Positions 38,509 through 50,561 of a stretch of DNA of 64,000 bases are shown here, piece after piece. Each line of letters begins with the position of its first letter. The first letter of the stretch is position 1. Under the pieces are notes generated by a model that was given only the letters and a program-made list of their open reading frames with translations, did no database searches and had not been told where the DNA came from. The stretch covers positions 5,465,359 to 5,529,358 of the forward strand of contig OZ022242.1 of NCBI GenBank assembly GCA_963978895.1, in the 5' to 3' direction. Position numbers and translations under genes: made by a program. This DNA comes from Erpobdella octoculata. Lineage: Eukaryota > Annelida > Clitellata > Hirudinida > Erpobdellidae.

Positions 38509-39836
38509 TAGACCATGTTTGTCATGCCAGTGACCATGTTTGTCATGCCAGTGACCATGTTTGTCATGCCAGTGACCATGTTTGTCATGCCAGTGACCAT
38601 GTTTGTCATGCCAGTGACCATGTTTGTCATGCCAGTGACCATGTTTGTCATGCCAGTGACCATGTTTGTCATGCCAGTGACCATGTTTGTCATGCCAGTG
38701 ACCATGTTTGTCATGCCAGTGACCATGTTTGTCATGCCAGTGACCATGTTTGTCATGCCAGTGACCATGTTTGTCATGCCAGTGACCATGTTTGTCATGC
38801 CAGTGACCATGTTTGTCATGCCAGTGACCATGTTTGTCATGCCAGTGACCATGTTTGTCATGCCAGTGACCATGTTTGTCATGCCAGTGACCATGTTTGT
38901 CATGCCAGTGACCATGTTTGTCATGCCAGTGACCATGTTTGTCATGCCAGTGACCATGTTTGTCATGCCAGTGACCATGTTTGTCATGCCAGTGACCATG
39001 TTTGTCATGCCAGTGACCATGTTTGTCATGCCAGTGACCATGTTTGTCATGCCAGTGACCATGTTTGTCATGCCAGTGACCATGTTTGTCATGCCAGTGA
39101 CCATGTTTGTCATGCCAGTGACCATGTTTGTCATGCCAGTGACCATGTTTGTCATGCCAGTGACCATGTTTGTCATGCCAGTGACCATGTTTGTCATGCC
39201 AGTGACCATGTTTGTCATGCCAGTGACCATGTTTGTCATGCCAGTGACCATGTTTGTCATGCCAGTGACCATGTTTGTCATGCCAGTGACCATGTTTGTC
39301 ATGCCAGTGACCATGTTTGTCATGCCAGTGACCATGTTTGTCATGCCAGTGACCATGTTTGTCATGCCAGTGACCATGTTTGTCATGCCAGTGACCATGT
39401 TTGTCATGCCAGTGACCATGTTTGTCATGCCAGTGACCATGTTTGTCATGCCAGTGACCATGTTTGTCATGCCAGTGACCATGTTTGTCATGCCAGTGAC
39501 CATGTTTGTCATGCCAGTGACCATGTTTGTCATGCCAGTGACCATGTTTGTCATGCCAGTGACCATGTTTGTCATGCCAGTGACCATGTTTGTCATGCCA
39601 GTGACCATGTTTGTCATGCCAGTGACCATGTTTGTCATGCCAGTGACCATGTTTGTCATGCCAGTGACCATGTTTGTCATGCCAGTGACCATGTTTGTCA
39701 TGCCAGTGACCATGTTTGTCATGCCAGTGACCATGTTTGTCATGCCAGTGACCATGTTTGTCATGCCAGTGACCATGTTTGTCATGCCAGTGACCATGTT
39801 TGTCATGCCAGTGACCATGTTTGTCATGCCAGTGAA
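38509..39836. repeat. Perfect 21-bp satellite, about 63 units
   Basis: The unit starts accatgtttgtcatgccagt and is 21 bp long. I see no substitution between units over about 1.3 kb. Because 21 is a multiple of three and the unit lacks stops in some frames, both strands are open throughout (MFVMPVT and MTNMVTG heptads). No splice signals, leader or domain support a gene. Confidence 0.97.
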
Positions 39837-40966
39837 CCTTTTATAAATCTCAGGAATTTGTCGGCAAGTCTTTTACCTCCAAAAAACTAAATGTAACTGG
39901 CAATTTGTTTTCTAATATTTTTCAATATTTTCTAATAATTTTTTAAGATTTTCTAAAATAAATTTAACATTTTCTAATATTTTTAAATATCTTCTATATT
40001 TTTTTAATATTTTCTAATATTTTTGCTTTAGAAAACTGTTGAGTTCTTGAAAGACGATACATTTTTGTTAAAGTTTAAATTTCGTCTTCCCATCTGCTGT
40101 TTGCATAAACAAGTGTTTCACGCAGTCTTGTTTTCGTGAACTATATCACAATGTGACTTCTTTGGTATCATTTATTGACTGATAACAAAAACTTCTTATC
40201 AACCAGCGTAAAAAATTGGTTTAAAAAGACTGACGATCAAAGTGTATGTATTTGCAGATTTTCTTCAAAAAATGAATAAATGATTACTGACTGTTTAGTT
40301 GTATTTTATCGAATTCATATAATGATCAAATAATCGGGTAACTCTTGCTGAAAAAATCCGAGTAATCTAACTTTATTTTGTGGCATAAAATGATGAATCG
40401 TACAATGAATTATTAAATTTTGTTTCATTTTAATAGACTGGAGGATACATATATTTTCTCCTCACTGAGTGAATTATGGGGTCAAATCATGATTCAATGC
40501 ATCGATATTTTTAAAGAAACAGAACAAAAGGCCTTGTCAGTCTATTGAAATTAATAATAAAATAAATATCTAATAACGTTTTGTGCACATAATTATCTTG
40601 GGTTCATGAAGGGTTTGGTGTATTTAAAAATAAACTGATATAATCAGACACTTGGTGAATGGTGAGGTTCTTGAGCACCCATATTTTTTCGGTAGGGTTC
40701 TTGGACAAACCATTTTTTTACTTACAAATAAAAGAAACCCCGTTTTATATTAAATACTTTAATCGCACAACTGACAACTAAATAAAAATAATTTATCAAT
40801 ATATTGTAATACTTTTTAAAAATACTTTTATAAAACTTAATTTTAAAATAGTCATTAATAATAAAATAAGATAAAATTTAGCAGAAGGACGACGTAAGAG
40901 CTGGAAAAACAAGTGACAAACATTTATTTGGTAATTTTGAAAGCAATCAAATCTTAGCTTCTCAGG
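39837..40966. other. AT-rich sequence without recognised features
   Basis: I see no exon, RNA gene or structured repeat. There is a short run of 'ttttctaatattttt' iterations near 39912-40025. Confidence 0.6.
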
Positions 40967-41450
40967 AAGAGCGATCGCGAGCGGGAAAGCGACCGGGTGC
41001 GGGAAAGCGATCGCGAGCGGGAAAGCGACCGGCAGCGGGAAAGCGACCGGGAGCGGGAAAGCGATCGCGAGCGGGAAAGCGACCGGCAGCGGGAAAGCGA
41101 CCGGGAGCGGGAAAGCGACCGGGAGCGGGAAAGCGACCGGGAGCGGGAAAGCGACCGGGAGCGGGAAAGCGACCGGGAGCGGGAAAGCGACCGGGAACCG
41201 GAGAGCAAGCGGGAACGGGAAAGCGACCAAAAACGAAAAATTATTGCCAATATTGTATTGGTATTTGGTCAATACCAATCTTAACAAGTCATTGACTTCT
41301 GATCAATTAGTTATAAAGTTTTTTTTCTAAAATTTAGTTATATTTTATCATCTCAGATGCTTGAGACCTGTTTTCATCGTTTGAGTGTTTTAAAATTAAT
41401 TTTTAAAAAACACCAAGCAACGCCGGATAACCATGCAGGTGTCTACTAAT
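40967..41450. mobile_element. 'gagcgggaaagcgaccgg' minisatellite and degenerate element end
   Basis: An 18-bp unit gagcgggaaagcgaccgg repeats about 13 times with GATCGCGAGC and GGCAGC variants (40967-41215). A degraded 'caacgccggataacc' (about 41415) resembles the right end of the related element at 59070. Long frames (RSRSLS, FPLPVA) are composition artefacts. Confidence 0.75.
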
Positions 41451-41585
41451 ATTTTTTTGTTTTTTAGCAATCAGAATTTTCAACACTTGTAAATTATTAA
41501 TAAAAAAAAATATTGTTTTATTGAAAAATTATCAAAAACGTGTTTGTTTTAAAATGAATGTTATTAAATTAAACCGTTATCAGGT

Positions 41586-41658
41586 GCCCGGCTAGCTCAG
41601 TCGGTAGAGCATGAGACTCTTAATCTCAGGGTCGTGGGTTCGAGCCCCACGTTGGACG
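41586..41658 (+). tRNA. tRNA-Lys (CTT)
   Basis: A 73-nt cloverleaf with no intron, anticodon CTT at 41619-41621, D arm GCTC/GAGC, anticodon stem TGAGA/TCTCA, and T arm GTGGG TTCGAGC CCCAC. A box (TAGCTCAGTCGG) and B box (GGTTCGAGCCC) are intact, and a TTTT terminator lies at 41664-41667. The acceptor stem GCCCGGC/GTTGGAC has one mismatch (C2-A71) and two G-T pairs, so it is either functional or a very recent pseudogene. Confidence 0.88.
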
Positions 41659-42142
41659 AATTGTTTTGCAACTCTATTTAAAAGTGTCTCATAACGTACA
41701 TCACTAGGCCAGTATGCAGCAAAATAGCACAGACACCAACGCTTTTTAAGATTGGCTAGAATTGTATTCACAGCACTCTTTGTTCAAATTCTACGTTGGA
41801 TTTTATTTTTGAAATATTAATATAATAAACACTCTGATTAAAAAATCCATGCCGTTGAATGGGTGCTTGTGTGAAACGCTAACATTTTGGAAGTCCAAAA
41901 TATCCCACTTCTCGTTTTCCTATCAAGCTGAAATTCTAGGGACGTCAATTGAAGGGGGCAAAGAAGCTATTTCTCCTGACATTTGAGTGAGCCCCTGATG
42001 TAGTTTTTGGCCCTTAAAAGATAGAAAGTTGTCTCCAAAATGACCTGAGAAGTGTAAAGTAGAATCTTTAGACCGGAGAATTCAGGGGATCCTAATTGGT
42101 TGTAAGTTGTACAGTTGCTTCCTAAGGCTGAAAAAACAACTG

Positions 42143-42353
42143 TGAATTTATGCTATCAATCATGTTAATTTATGAAACTTCAAATCCACCTTCTACCATT
42201 CTATCTCACCTTGACATGATGACAAACTGACATCTGATGCTTCCAAAAGCTGAAAAAACATCAGATCAGTTTGTCATCATGCCAAGGTGAGATAGAATGG
42301 TAGAAAGTAGATTTGAAGTTTCATAAAGTAACATGATTGATAGCATAAATTCA
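42143..42353. repeat. Long inverted repeat, arms about 97 bp
   Basis: The left arm starts tgaatttatgctatcaatca and the right arm ends with its near-perfect complement; the loop is about 20 bp. Arms differ at only a few positions. It could be a foldback MITE. Confidence 0.85.
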
Positions 42354-42433
42354 AAGTTAAAAACCAATTCTGGATGAAGACATACATGATCATATTGACG
42401 ACAATGATCCTTCAAACTATGAACCCATTAGCA

Positions 42434-43388
42434 CAGGGGTTCCAAACCAGGGATGCGAGATAACATTTCAGGGGGTGCGAAACTTAACCAGCTGGGAAAA
42501 AAGACAGTGACTCTTCCTTAAGTTACCCAACATAACAATACTGAAATAAGGAAAACGCGATGGAAGTAAAATGTTACATATTATCAATTTAATAAAGCTA
42601 TGAATTCAAAGCAAGGTGCTTTGAAAATCGTTTACAAAGATGTTTGAATTTAGCTTTAATATTTAGTAGAATAATCACAAATACAACTGATTTACATTTG
42701 CGAGACTTTCATATATGTAGAACTGAAACTGCACTTTTATACACTTGTTTAATCGTTTCGGTTACTATCGGAAACAGAAAGGTAAAAACATTGAATTTAA
42801 AGGTGGTTATTTTTTGACAAATCGAGCCCAATCTGCTTTAAAATAATATATTTTCTTATTTTATCGCATGAATCAAGCGCAGAATGTATTAAATTTATTA
42901 TATACCATATTATTTCATTTAAATACTTTATTTGTTACAAAATATTGATAAAAAATGAAACAAAATTTTTTCAATGAATTTAAGATTTTGGAATCTGGGC
43001 TTTTCAAATGGGTTGAAAAAACTCGCAATGTTCAAAATTGGTGTGAGTAATTTTTACATGTTACACCCAATTTTGAGTTTATGATTTATGACAGTTTTTA
43101 CTGATATAAACATATTTTTGGCTGGTTCCAGTTGTTTCGCAAATTTACAAAATTTTCAAAATGCCATTGAGAAATTTACGGTACAACTTTTTGAATTATG
43201 AATCCTGGCAAGTAGAAATATAAAATTTGCAATTTTTCTGAATTCAGCTTGAATAAATATGCTGCTCAAATCTAGTATAAGTTTTTTTTCTTACGAGATA
43301 TTACTAATATTACTTTTGTAGGGGGGTGCGAGAACATACTAAAACTTTTCTAGGGGTGCGGGACTCAGAAAAGGTTGGGGAATCCCTG
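42434..43388. mobile_element. Non-autonomous hAT element (955 bp)
   Basis: Termini are CAGGGGTTCCAAACCAGGGA and (reverse complement) CAGGGATTCCCCAACCTTTT. The target duplication is a perfect CATTAGCA (42426-42433, 43389-43396). GGGGTGCGA-type sub-terminal repeats occur at both ends. The interior is AT-rich and non-coding. Confidence 0.88.
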
Positions 43389-43399
43389 CATTAGCATGT

Positions 43400-44627
43400 T
43401 TCTTGATAAAATTTTGGAAAAACCGTTTTTTCAGTAATTCAAGCCACGGTACTTATGGAAGCTACTACTTGTAAAATTGAATGATCATTCAGGGCACCAC
43501 GAAAACGGAAAACAAAGATGCGATTAATTATTGAAGGCGACAAACTTTTTGGGTAGCAGATTTAGATACAATTTTTAAAAAATTAAAAAATTTAATTTTT
43601 TAGAAATTAAACAAAAAAATGAACACATACAATTTATTTTTATTTTATAATCAAGCAAACCCGGAATGTAGGCTTTAAAAAATCAAAATGTTTTAAACAA
43701 AATCAACAACTTTTAATCAAAATCATCTAGTTTTAATTAAAATCAAAAAGTTTTAAACCATCTTAAAAGTAAAAAACATATTTCTTGATCAAATAGTTTT
43801 TATTTAATATTTCAATTTAAAACAATTTCTGATATAAAACAAACTTTAAAAACTATTTTTTATTACGTCTTTGAACCAAAGCTTCAAATGACGTAGTCTC
43901 AACGTCCCACAATCGTACGGCCATTTCAGTTTTCAAATTTCTTCAGTTAAAAATGTGAATTGAGTTTGAAATGACATTTCAAGACAAGTTGAGAAAGAAG
44001 AAATAAATCCTTGTCGCTCAAAGCAACCAGTTGAACTCAATTTGGCTAAGTTTAAAATTCATTAATTCAAATTTATTTTGCTTTTGTTCTCTGGTTACGT
44101 CGGTTAACAATTTGATGAAAAGCGACATTTAGAGTGATTAAACATTGAGCTTTTAACTTCAAAAGGTGGAAAAACAGTGATGAAATTATGTAATGTAAGT
44201 TCTCAGATGTACGTATAAGTTTTTAATGATTCGCATAAGAAAAACAAAAAACCATTTCGGTAAAGTTTCATACGGCAACCACCATTTTTATGCTTAGAAA
44301 AAGCAGAAAAGCAAAAATTTGTGACGACATTTGCATGAGAAAACATAATTTTACAAAGATTTAGCACAAAAAACAACGTTCGTAGCAAGTTTGACAACTT
44401 TAAGAAGCGATAAATAATCCCTACGATGAACACTATTTACATTGCAGATATCAGTGACAAGGATACAACTGAATTGAAATAAGGACCTGCAAAAAAGTTT
44501 TTAATATAAGTTTATGTTATCCAGCATAAGTTTTTTGCTCAACCTTCGGTGACACAGAGCAGTTAACACAACGTCATCAACTTAGCAAATATTTTAATAA
44601 AATTTAATTGCTATAAATATATAAGTA
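43400..44627. other. AT-rich intergenic sequence
   Basis: No exon, RNA gene or element end recognised. A minus-strand frame at 44203-44433 lacks any domain or splice support. Confidence 0.55.
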
Positions 44628-46199
44628 CTAGCAGTGCCCGTAGCGGCTTCGCTCGCATGAAATTAGAGAGTTTGAACCGTGCATCCATAGTAGAGATCAT
44701 TTTTTTAGGTCTCGGCTCGGCCCGTCGACAAATTAGCCCAGCCCGTTTTAAAAACCCAAACTCCTGGCCCGGCACAGCCCGTCTGAATTAGGCCCGGCCC
44801 ATTTTTACAGGCCTTGAAGTTCTATATACTTGATGAAAAACTTCGGCCCGTCCCACCTTGACCTCAGGTTTGGCCCGGCCAAACTGAAGACCCTAAAATC
44901 ACTAAAATATCTATATACTTGGTGAAAAACCTCGGCCCGTCCCACTTTGATTTAAGGTTTGGCCTGGCCCGTGTGAAGACTCTAAAAAAACGGCTTGTCC
45001 CGGCCGATGATAAACTGGACTTAGCTACTTTTAACCGGCACAAAACTTCAAAATACAAATTTTTACATTTGTAGCACTTACAGTTTGTGAGTAGCAGTTA
45101 TTTTGAAGTCAAATAACCCTTATTTCCACCCCACATTTGAGGTCCTGGAAACCAAATTTTCAAAAAATGCTAAAACACGTATTTCATTATTTTTGGAGAA
45201 GAAACTAAATACTAATTTTTACTTCTGTAGCATTAACAGTTTTTGAGTAGCAGCTACTTTGAAAACCAAATAACCCAAAAAATGATGAAACACGTATATC
45301 TTTTTTTTTTGAGTAGATACTAAGTATTAATTTTTACATCTGTGGCAATTACAGTTGTTGAGTAGCAGTTACTTTAAAAACCAAATAACCCTATTTTCCA
45401 CCCCACATTTGAAGTCCTGGAAACCAAATTTTCAAAAAATTGTGAAACCCGTATATCATTATTTTTAGAGTAGAAACTAAATACTAATTTTTACTTTTGT
45501 AGCATTAACAGTTTTTGAGTAGAAGCTACTTTAAAAACCAAATAACCCAATTTTCCAACCAACATTTGAGGTCCGGGAAACCAAATTTGTAAAAAATGGT
45601 GAAACACGTATATCTTTAATTTTAGAAAAAAAACTAAATAATAATTTTTACATCTGTGGTATTTACTGTTTTTGAGTAGCAGTTACTATAAAAGACAATT
45701 AGCCCTATTTTCCACCCCACATTTGAAGTCCTGGAAACCAAATTTTCAAAAAATGCTAAAACACGTATTTCATTATTTTTGGAGAAGAAACTGAATACTA
45801 ATTTTTACTCCTCTAGCATTAACAGTTTTTGAGTAGAAGCTACTTTAAAAACCAAATAACCCAAATTTCAACCCACATTTGAGGTCCGGGAAACCGAATT
45901 TTCAAAAAATGGTAAAACACGTATCTTTTTATTTTTCAAAAAGAATCTATATACCAAATTTCAAAATCTCCTCATTTTTGGTTTTCGAGATATACATTGT
46001 TTTATAAAAAAGTTTGTTTTCCAGTTTTTTCCCCTCAGGAGCAAAATTTTCAAAAATCCTTTCTTAGCGGATGTTTACGCTATAAAAGTAATATAAGTTC
46101 CAAATTTCACGTTCTTATGATGAGGCGTTTGAGCTCTGCGTTGATTATCAGTCAGTCAGTCAGTCAGTCAGTCAGGACATGTTCTTTTATATATATAGA
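44628..46199 (-). mobile_element. Helitron-like element, copy 3 (complete)
   Basis: On the minus strand the 5' end is A|TCTATATATATAAAAG (46199) and the 3' end is hairpin AGCGAAGCCGCT (44653-44642), ten bases, CTAG|T (44628). It is inserted between A and T without target duplication, as Helitrons are. The interior matches 1502-3252 but has fewer 156-bp units, and six GACT repeats near the 5' end. Confidence 0.72.
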
Positions 46200-46599
46200 T
46201 TTAAAACATAAAATTATTTTTTTATCAATTTCAATAAAAAGCTGATATCATGAGAACATGCTACGCCAATCCTGAGTTTGTATTACTCCGCTGATTCTAA
46301 AAATAGGTTGCCGTAAATGTGAAAGTTTACACAAATTTTTCTCAAAAGTACTGAAGCAAACAAATATTATAGAAAAAAATGATACAAAAAACCGGAATAA
46401 AAAAAAGAGTGAGCAGTTGAAAAAATCTTCAAAACTTTCAGATAAAAATTACAGAAAAAGTGAAAAAACAAAAAAAAATGAAGAAAGAAGAAATATGATG
46501 AAAACAAGACAAAAAAAGAGGATATAAAAAACAGAAAAAAGATCTAAGAAAGAAGAAGAATAAAAACATGGAAGAAAAAAGAAAGAAGAAGGATAAAAA

Positions 46600-49500
46600 A
46601 ATAGAAGAAGAAAGAAAGTTGAAAAATGAAGATGGTAAAAACAGAAAAAGACGAAAAGACAGAGAAAACGGAGAAGATGAAGAAGACGAAGAAGATGGCG
46701 GAGAAGAAGACGAAGAAGAAGACGAAGGAGGAGACTAAGAAGAAGATGGCGAAGAAGATGGCGGAAAAGAAGAAAAAGAGAAAGAAGACGAAGAAGATGG
46801 CGAAGATGAAGAAGACGAAGAAGATGGCGGAGAAGATGAAGAAGAAGAAGACGAAGAAGATGGCGAAGAAGAAGAAGACGAAGAAGATGGCGAAGAAGAA
46901 GAAGACGAAGAAGATGGCGAAGTAGAAGGCAGAGAATATGGCGGAGAAGAAGACAAAGAAGATGGCGGAGAAGAAGACGAAAAAGAAGAAGAAGACGAAG
47001 AAGACAAAGAAGATGGCGGAGAAGATGGCAAAGATGAAGAAGATGGCGAAGAAGACGAAGAAGATGGCGAAGAAGATGGCGGAGAAGAAGAAGACGAAAA
47101 AGATGGCGAAGAAGATGGCGGAGAAGAAGAAGAAGACGGCGAAGAAGAAGACGAAGAAGATGGCGGTGAAGAAGAAGAAGAAGACGAAGAAGATGGCGGA
47201 GAAGATGGCGGAGAAGAAGAAGAAGACGGCGAAGAAGAAGACGAAGAAGATGGCGGTGAAGAAGAAGAAGAAGACGAAGAAGAAGATGGCGGTGAAGAAG
47301 AAGAAGAAGAAAGCGAAGAAGATGGCGAAGAAGATGGCTGAACAGATGGCGAAGATGAAGAAGACGAAGATGGCGAAGAAGAAGACGAAAAAGAGATGGC
47401 GAAAAAGAAGATAGCGAAGAAAACGAAGAAAACGAAGAAGATGGCGGAGAAGAAGACGAAGAAGATGGCGAAGAAGAAGACGAAGAAGATGGCGAAGAAG
47501 AAGACGAAGAAGATGGCGAAGAAGAAGACGAAGAAGATGGCGCAGTAGAAGGCAGAGAAGATGGCGGCGAAGACGAAGAAGATGGCTGAGAAGATGGCGA
47601 AGATGAAGACGACGAAGAAGATGGCGAAGAAGAAGACGAAGAAGATGGTGGAGAAGAAGATGGCCAAGAAGAAGATGGCGAAGAAGACGAAGAAGAAGAC
47701 AAAGAAGATGGCGAAGAAAAAGAAGAAGACGAAGAAGATGGCGGAGATAAAGAAGAAGAAGAAGAAGAAGACGAAGAAGATGGCGAAGAAAAAGAAGAAC
47801 ACGAAGACGAAGAAGAAGAAGAAGAAGAAAAAGAAGAAGACCAGGAAGATGGCGAAGATGAAGATGACAAAGAAGAAGATAGCGAAGAAGACGAAGAAGA
47901 TGGCGGTGAAGAAGAAGAAGAAGACGACGAAGATGGCAAAGTAGAAGGCAGAGAAGATGGCGGAGAAGAAGACGAATAAGAAGATGGCGAAGAAGTCGAA
48001 GAAGATGGCGGAGAAAACGAAGAAGATGGTGTATGGGATGGCGAAGATGAAAAAGACAAAGAAGGCGAATAAGAAGACGAAGAAGAAGGCGGTGAAGAAG
48101 AAGAAGACGAAGAAGATGGCTGTGAAGAAGAAGAAGAAAACGAAGAAAATGGCAAAGTAGAAGACGAAGAAGAAGATGGCGGTGAAGAAGAAGAAGAAAG
48201 CGAAGAAGATGATGGCGGAGTTGACGAAGAAGATGGCGGAGAAGATGGCGAAGATGAAGAAGACGAAGATGGCGAAGAAGAAGACGAAGAAGATGGCGAA
48301 GAAGACGAAGAAGATGGCGGAGAAGATGAAGAAGACGAAGATGGCGAAGAAGAAGACGAAGAAGATGGCGAAGAAGACGAAGAAGATGGCGGAGAAGACG
48401 AAGAAGACGAAGAAGATGGTGAAGAAGAAAACGGTGAAGAAGAAGACGAAGAAGATGGCGAAGTAGAAGGCAGAGAAGATGGCGGAGAAGACGAAGAAGA
48501 TGGCGGAGAAGATGGCGAAGATGAGGAAGAGGAAGAAGATGAAGAAGATGGCGAAGAAGAAGACGAAGAAGATGGCGGAAAAGAAGATGGCCAAGAAGAA
48601 GATGGCGAAGAAGACGAAGAAGAAGACGAAGAAGATGGCGGAGAAGATGGCGAAGATGAAGAAGACGAAGATGGCGAAGAAGAAGACGAAGAAGATGGCG
48701 AAGAAGACGAAGAAGATGGCGGAGAAGATGGCGAAGATGAAGAAGACGAAGATGGCGAAGAAGAAGACGAAGAAGATGGCGAAGAAGATGGCGAAGAAGA
48801 CGAAGAAGATGGCGGAGAAGACGAAGAAGAAGACGAAGAAGATGGTGAAGAAGAAAACGGTGAAGAAGAAGACGAAGAAGATGGCGAAGTAGAAGGCAGA
48901 GAAGATGGCGGAGAAGACGAAGAAGATGGCGGAGAAGATGGCGGAGAAGATGGCGAAGATGAAGAAGAGGAAGAAGATGAAGAAGATGGCGAAGAAGAAG
49001 ACGAAGAAGATGGCGGAAAAGAAGATGGCCAAGAAGAAGATGGCGAAGAAGACAAAGAAGAAGACGAAGAAGATGGCGAAGAAGAAGAAGAAGACGAAGA
49101 AGAAAAAGACGAAGAAGATGGCGAAGACGAAGAAGATGGCGGAGAAGAAAAAGAAGAAGACGAAGAAGATGGCGGTGAAGAAGAAGACGAAGAAGATGGC
49201 GGTGAAGAAGAAGACGAAGAAGATGGCGAAGTAGAAGGCAGAGAAGATGGGGCAGAAGAAGACGAAGAAGAAGACGAAGAAGACGAAAAAGATGGCGAAG
49301 TAGAAGACGAAGAAGATGGCAAAGAAGAAGACGAAGAAGATGGCGAAAAAGATGGCGAAGAAGAAGACGAAGAAGAAGAAGACAAAGAAGATGGCAAAGA
49401 TTAAGAAGACGAAGAAGAAGACGAAGAAGAAGAAGATGGCAAAGAAAAAGATGGCAAAGAAGAAGAAGATGGCGAAGAAGAAGACGAAGAAGAAGAAGAC

Positions 49501-50420
49501 GAAGAAGATGGCGGTGAAGATGAAGAAGAAGACGAAGAAGAAAACGAAGAAGACGAAGAAGAAGAAGAAGAAGAAGAAGAAGATGGCGAAGATGAAGAAG
49601 ACGAAGAAGAAGAAGGAGAAGAAGATGAAGAAGACGACGAAGATGGCGGAGAAAAAGATGAAGAATACGAAGAAGATGGCGAAGAAGAACGTGAAAAAGA
49701 TGGAAAAGAAGGTAAGAAGAAAGGTTATGGAAGAAGTCATGAAGAAGAAAAAAGTTGTAAGAAGAAAGAGAAATGATGGAAAAAATAGAAAGAAATTGAA
49801 AGAAAGAAGATGGAAGAAAACAGGAAGTACGTGAAAGAAGAAAAAAATGGAAGAAGACGGGAAAAAGGTTGAAGATGGAAGATGGAAGAAGGCAGGAAAA
49901 AATGAAAGAGGATATGAAAAGAGAAATGGGAGAAAAGAGGAAGAGGAATGAAGTTGGAAATTGGAAAAAAGATATAAAGAAGAAAAAATGTAGAAGAAGT
50001 TAGAAGACAAGAAGAAGGTTGAAGAAAAAAGAAAGAAGATGGAAGAAGGCAGGAAGAAGAAAGAAGGTTTAAGAAGACAGAAAGAAAATGGGAAAAGACA
50101 GAAGATGGCAGAAACCTGGAGTAAGACAGAATGCCGGTGGGAAAGACAAAGAAGATAAGAGAAAACTGAGAAAAGTTGGAAGAAGACAGGAAGTAGATGG
50201 AAGAAAACACAAAGAATGAAGATGATGGAAGAAGGAAAGAAGAAAACATGAAAATAGAAGAAGACAGGAAGAAAAAAAGGTTGACGAAAAAAGAAGGTTG
50301 AGGAGGAAGAAGATGGAAAAAGACAGGAAGAAAAAAGATGGAAGAATATAGGAAGAAAGAAGATGGACAAAAACGAAGATTGAAGAAAGCAAGAAGAAAG
50401 AAAATCTAAGAATATGGAAA
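46600..50420. repeat. Purine-rich GAA/GAC/GAT/GGC imperfect repeat, about 3.8 kb
   Basis: The plus strand is almost pure purine with units like gaagacgaagaagatggcga, in larger reiterated blocks (for example 48240-48470 recurs at 48650-48890). The register degrades after 49700 into GGAAGAAGACAGGAAG. The complement supports open frames of 1211 and 982 codons made of Phe/Val/Ile or Ser/Pro only. The plus E/D/G frame is open from about 48073 to 49403 but has no ATG. Probably non-coding. Confidence 0.9.
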
Positions 50421-50561
50421 GAGACAGATATAGGCGCGGCGCTCAGTTTGGGTTTCCAGGGGTCTTGACCCCCCACCAGCCCTGACAAGTATCGCTCGTC
50501 AGATTTTTGCCAATCCGACGATTATTTTACTAAGAGGGGGTACCTGAAACTTATTACACAA

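Noticed and set aside
38509..39836. CRISPR array
   Set aside because: Units are directly abutting with no spacers, and the surrounding genome is eukaryotic.
38448..39846. 459- and 443-codon frames over the 21-bp satellite as genes
   Set aside because: Perfect repeats with a unit length divisible by three; both strands open equally; no leader, splice site or flanking exon. Retained only as a satellite.
40796..41287. RSRSLS / FPLPVA frames resembling SR proteins
   Set aside because: An 18-bp GC minisatellite produces SR-like periodicity; the same repeat occurs in several mobile elements without any conserved frame.
46735..50370. 1211-codon and 982-codon minus-strand open frames (Phe/Val/Ile-rich and Ser/Pro-rich)
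   Set aside because: They are the complement of a purine repeat that contains almost no stop codons. Composition is limited to a few residues, several frames are open at once, and there is no domain, splice or start context.
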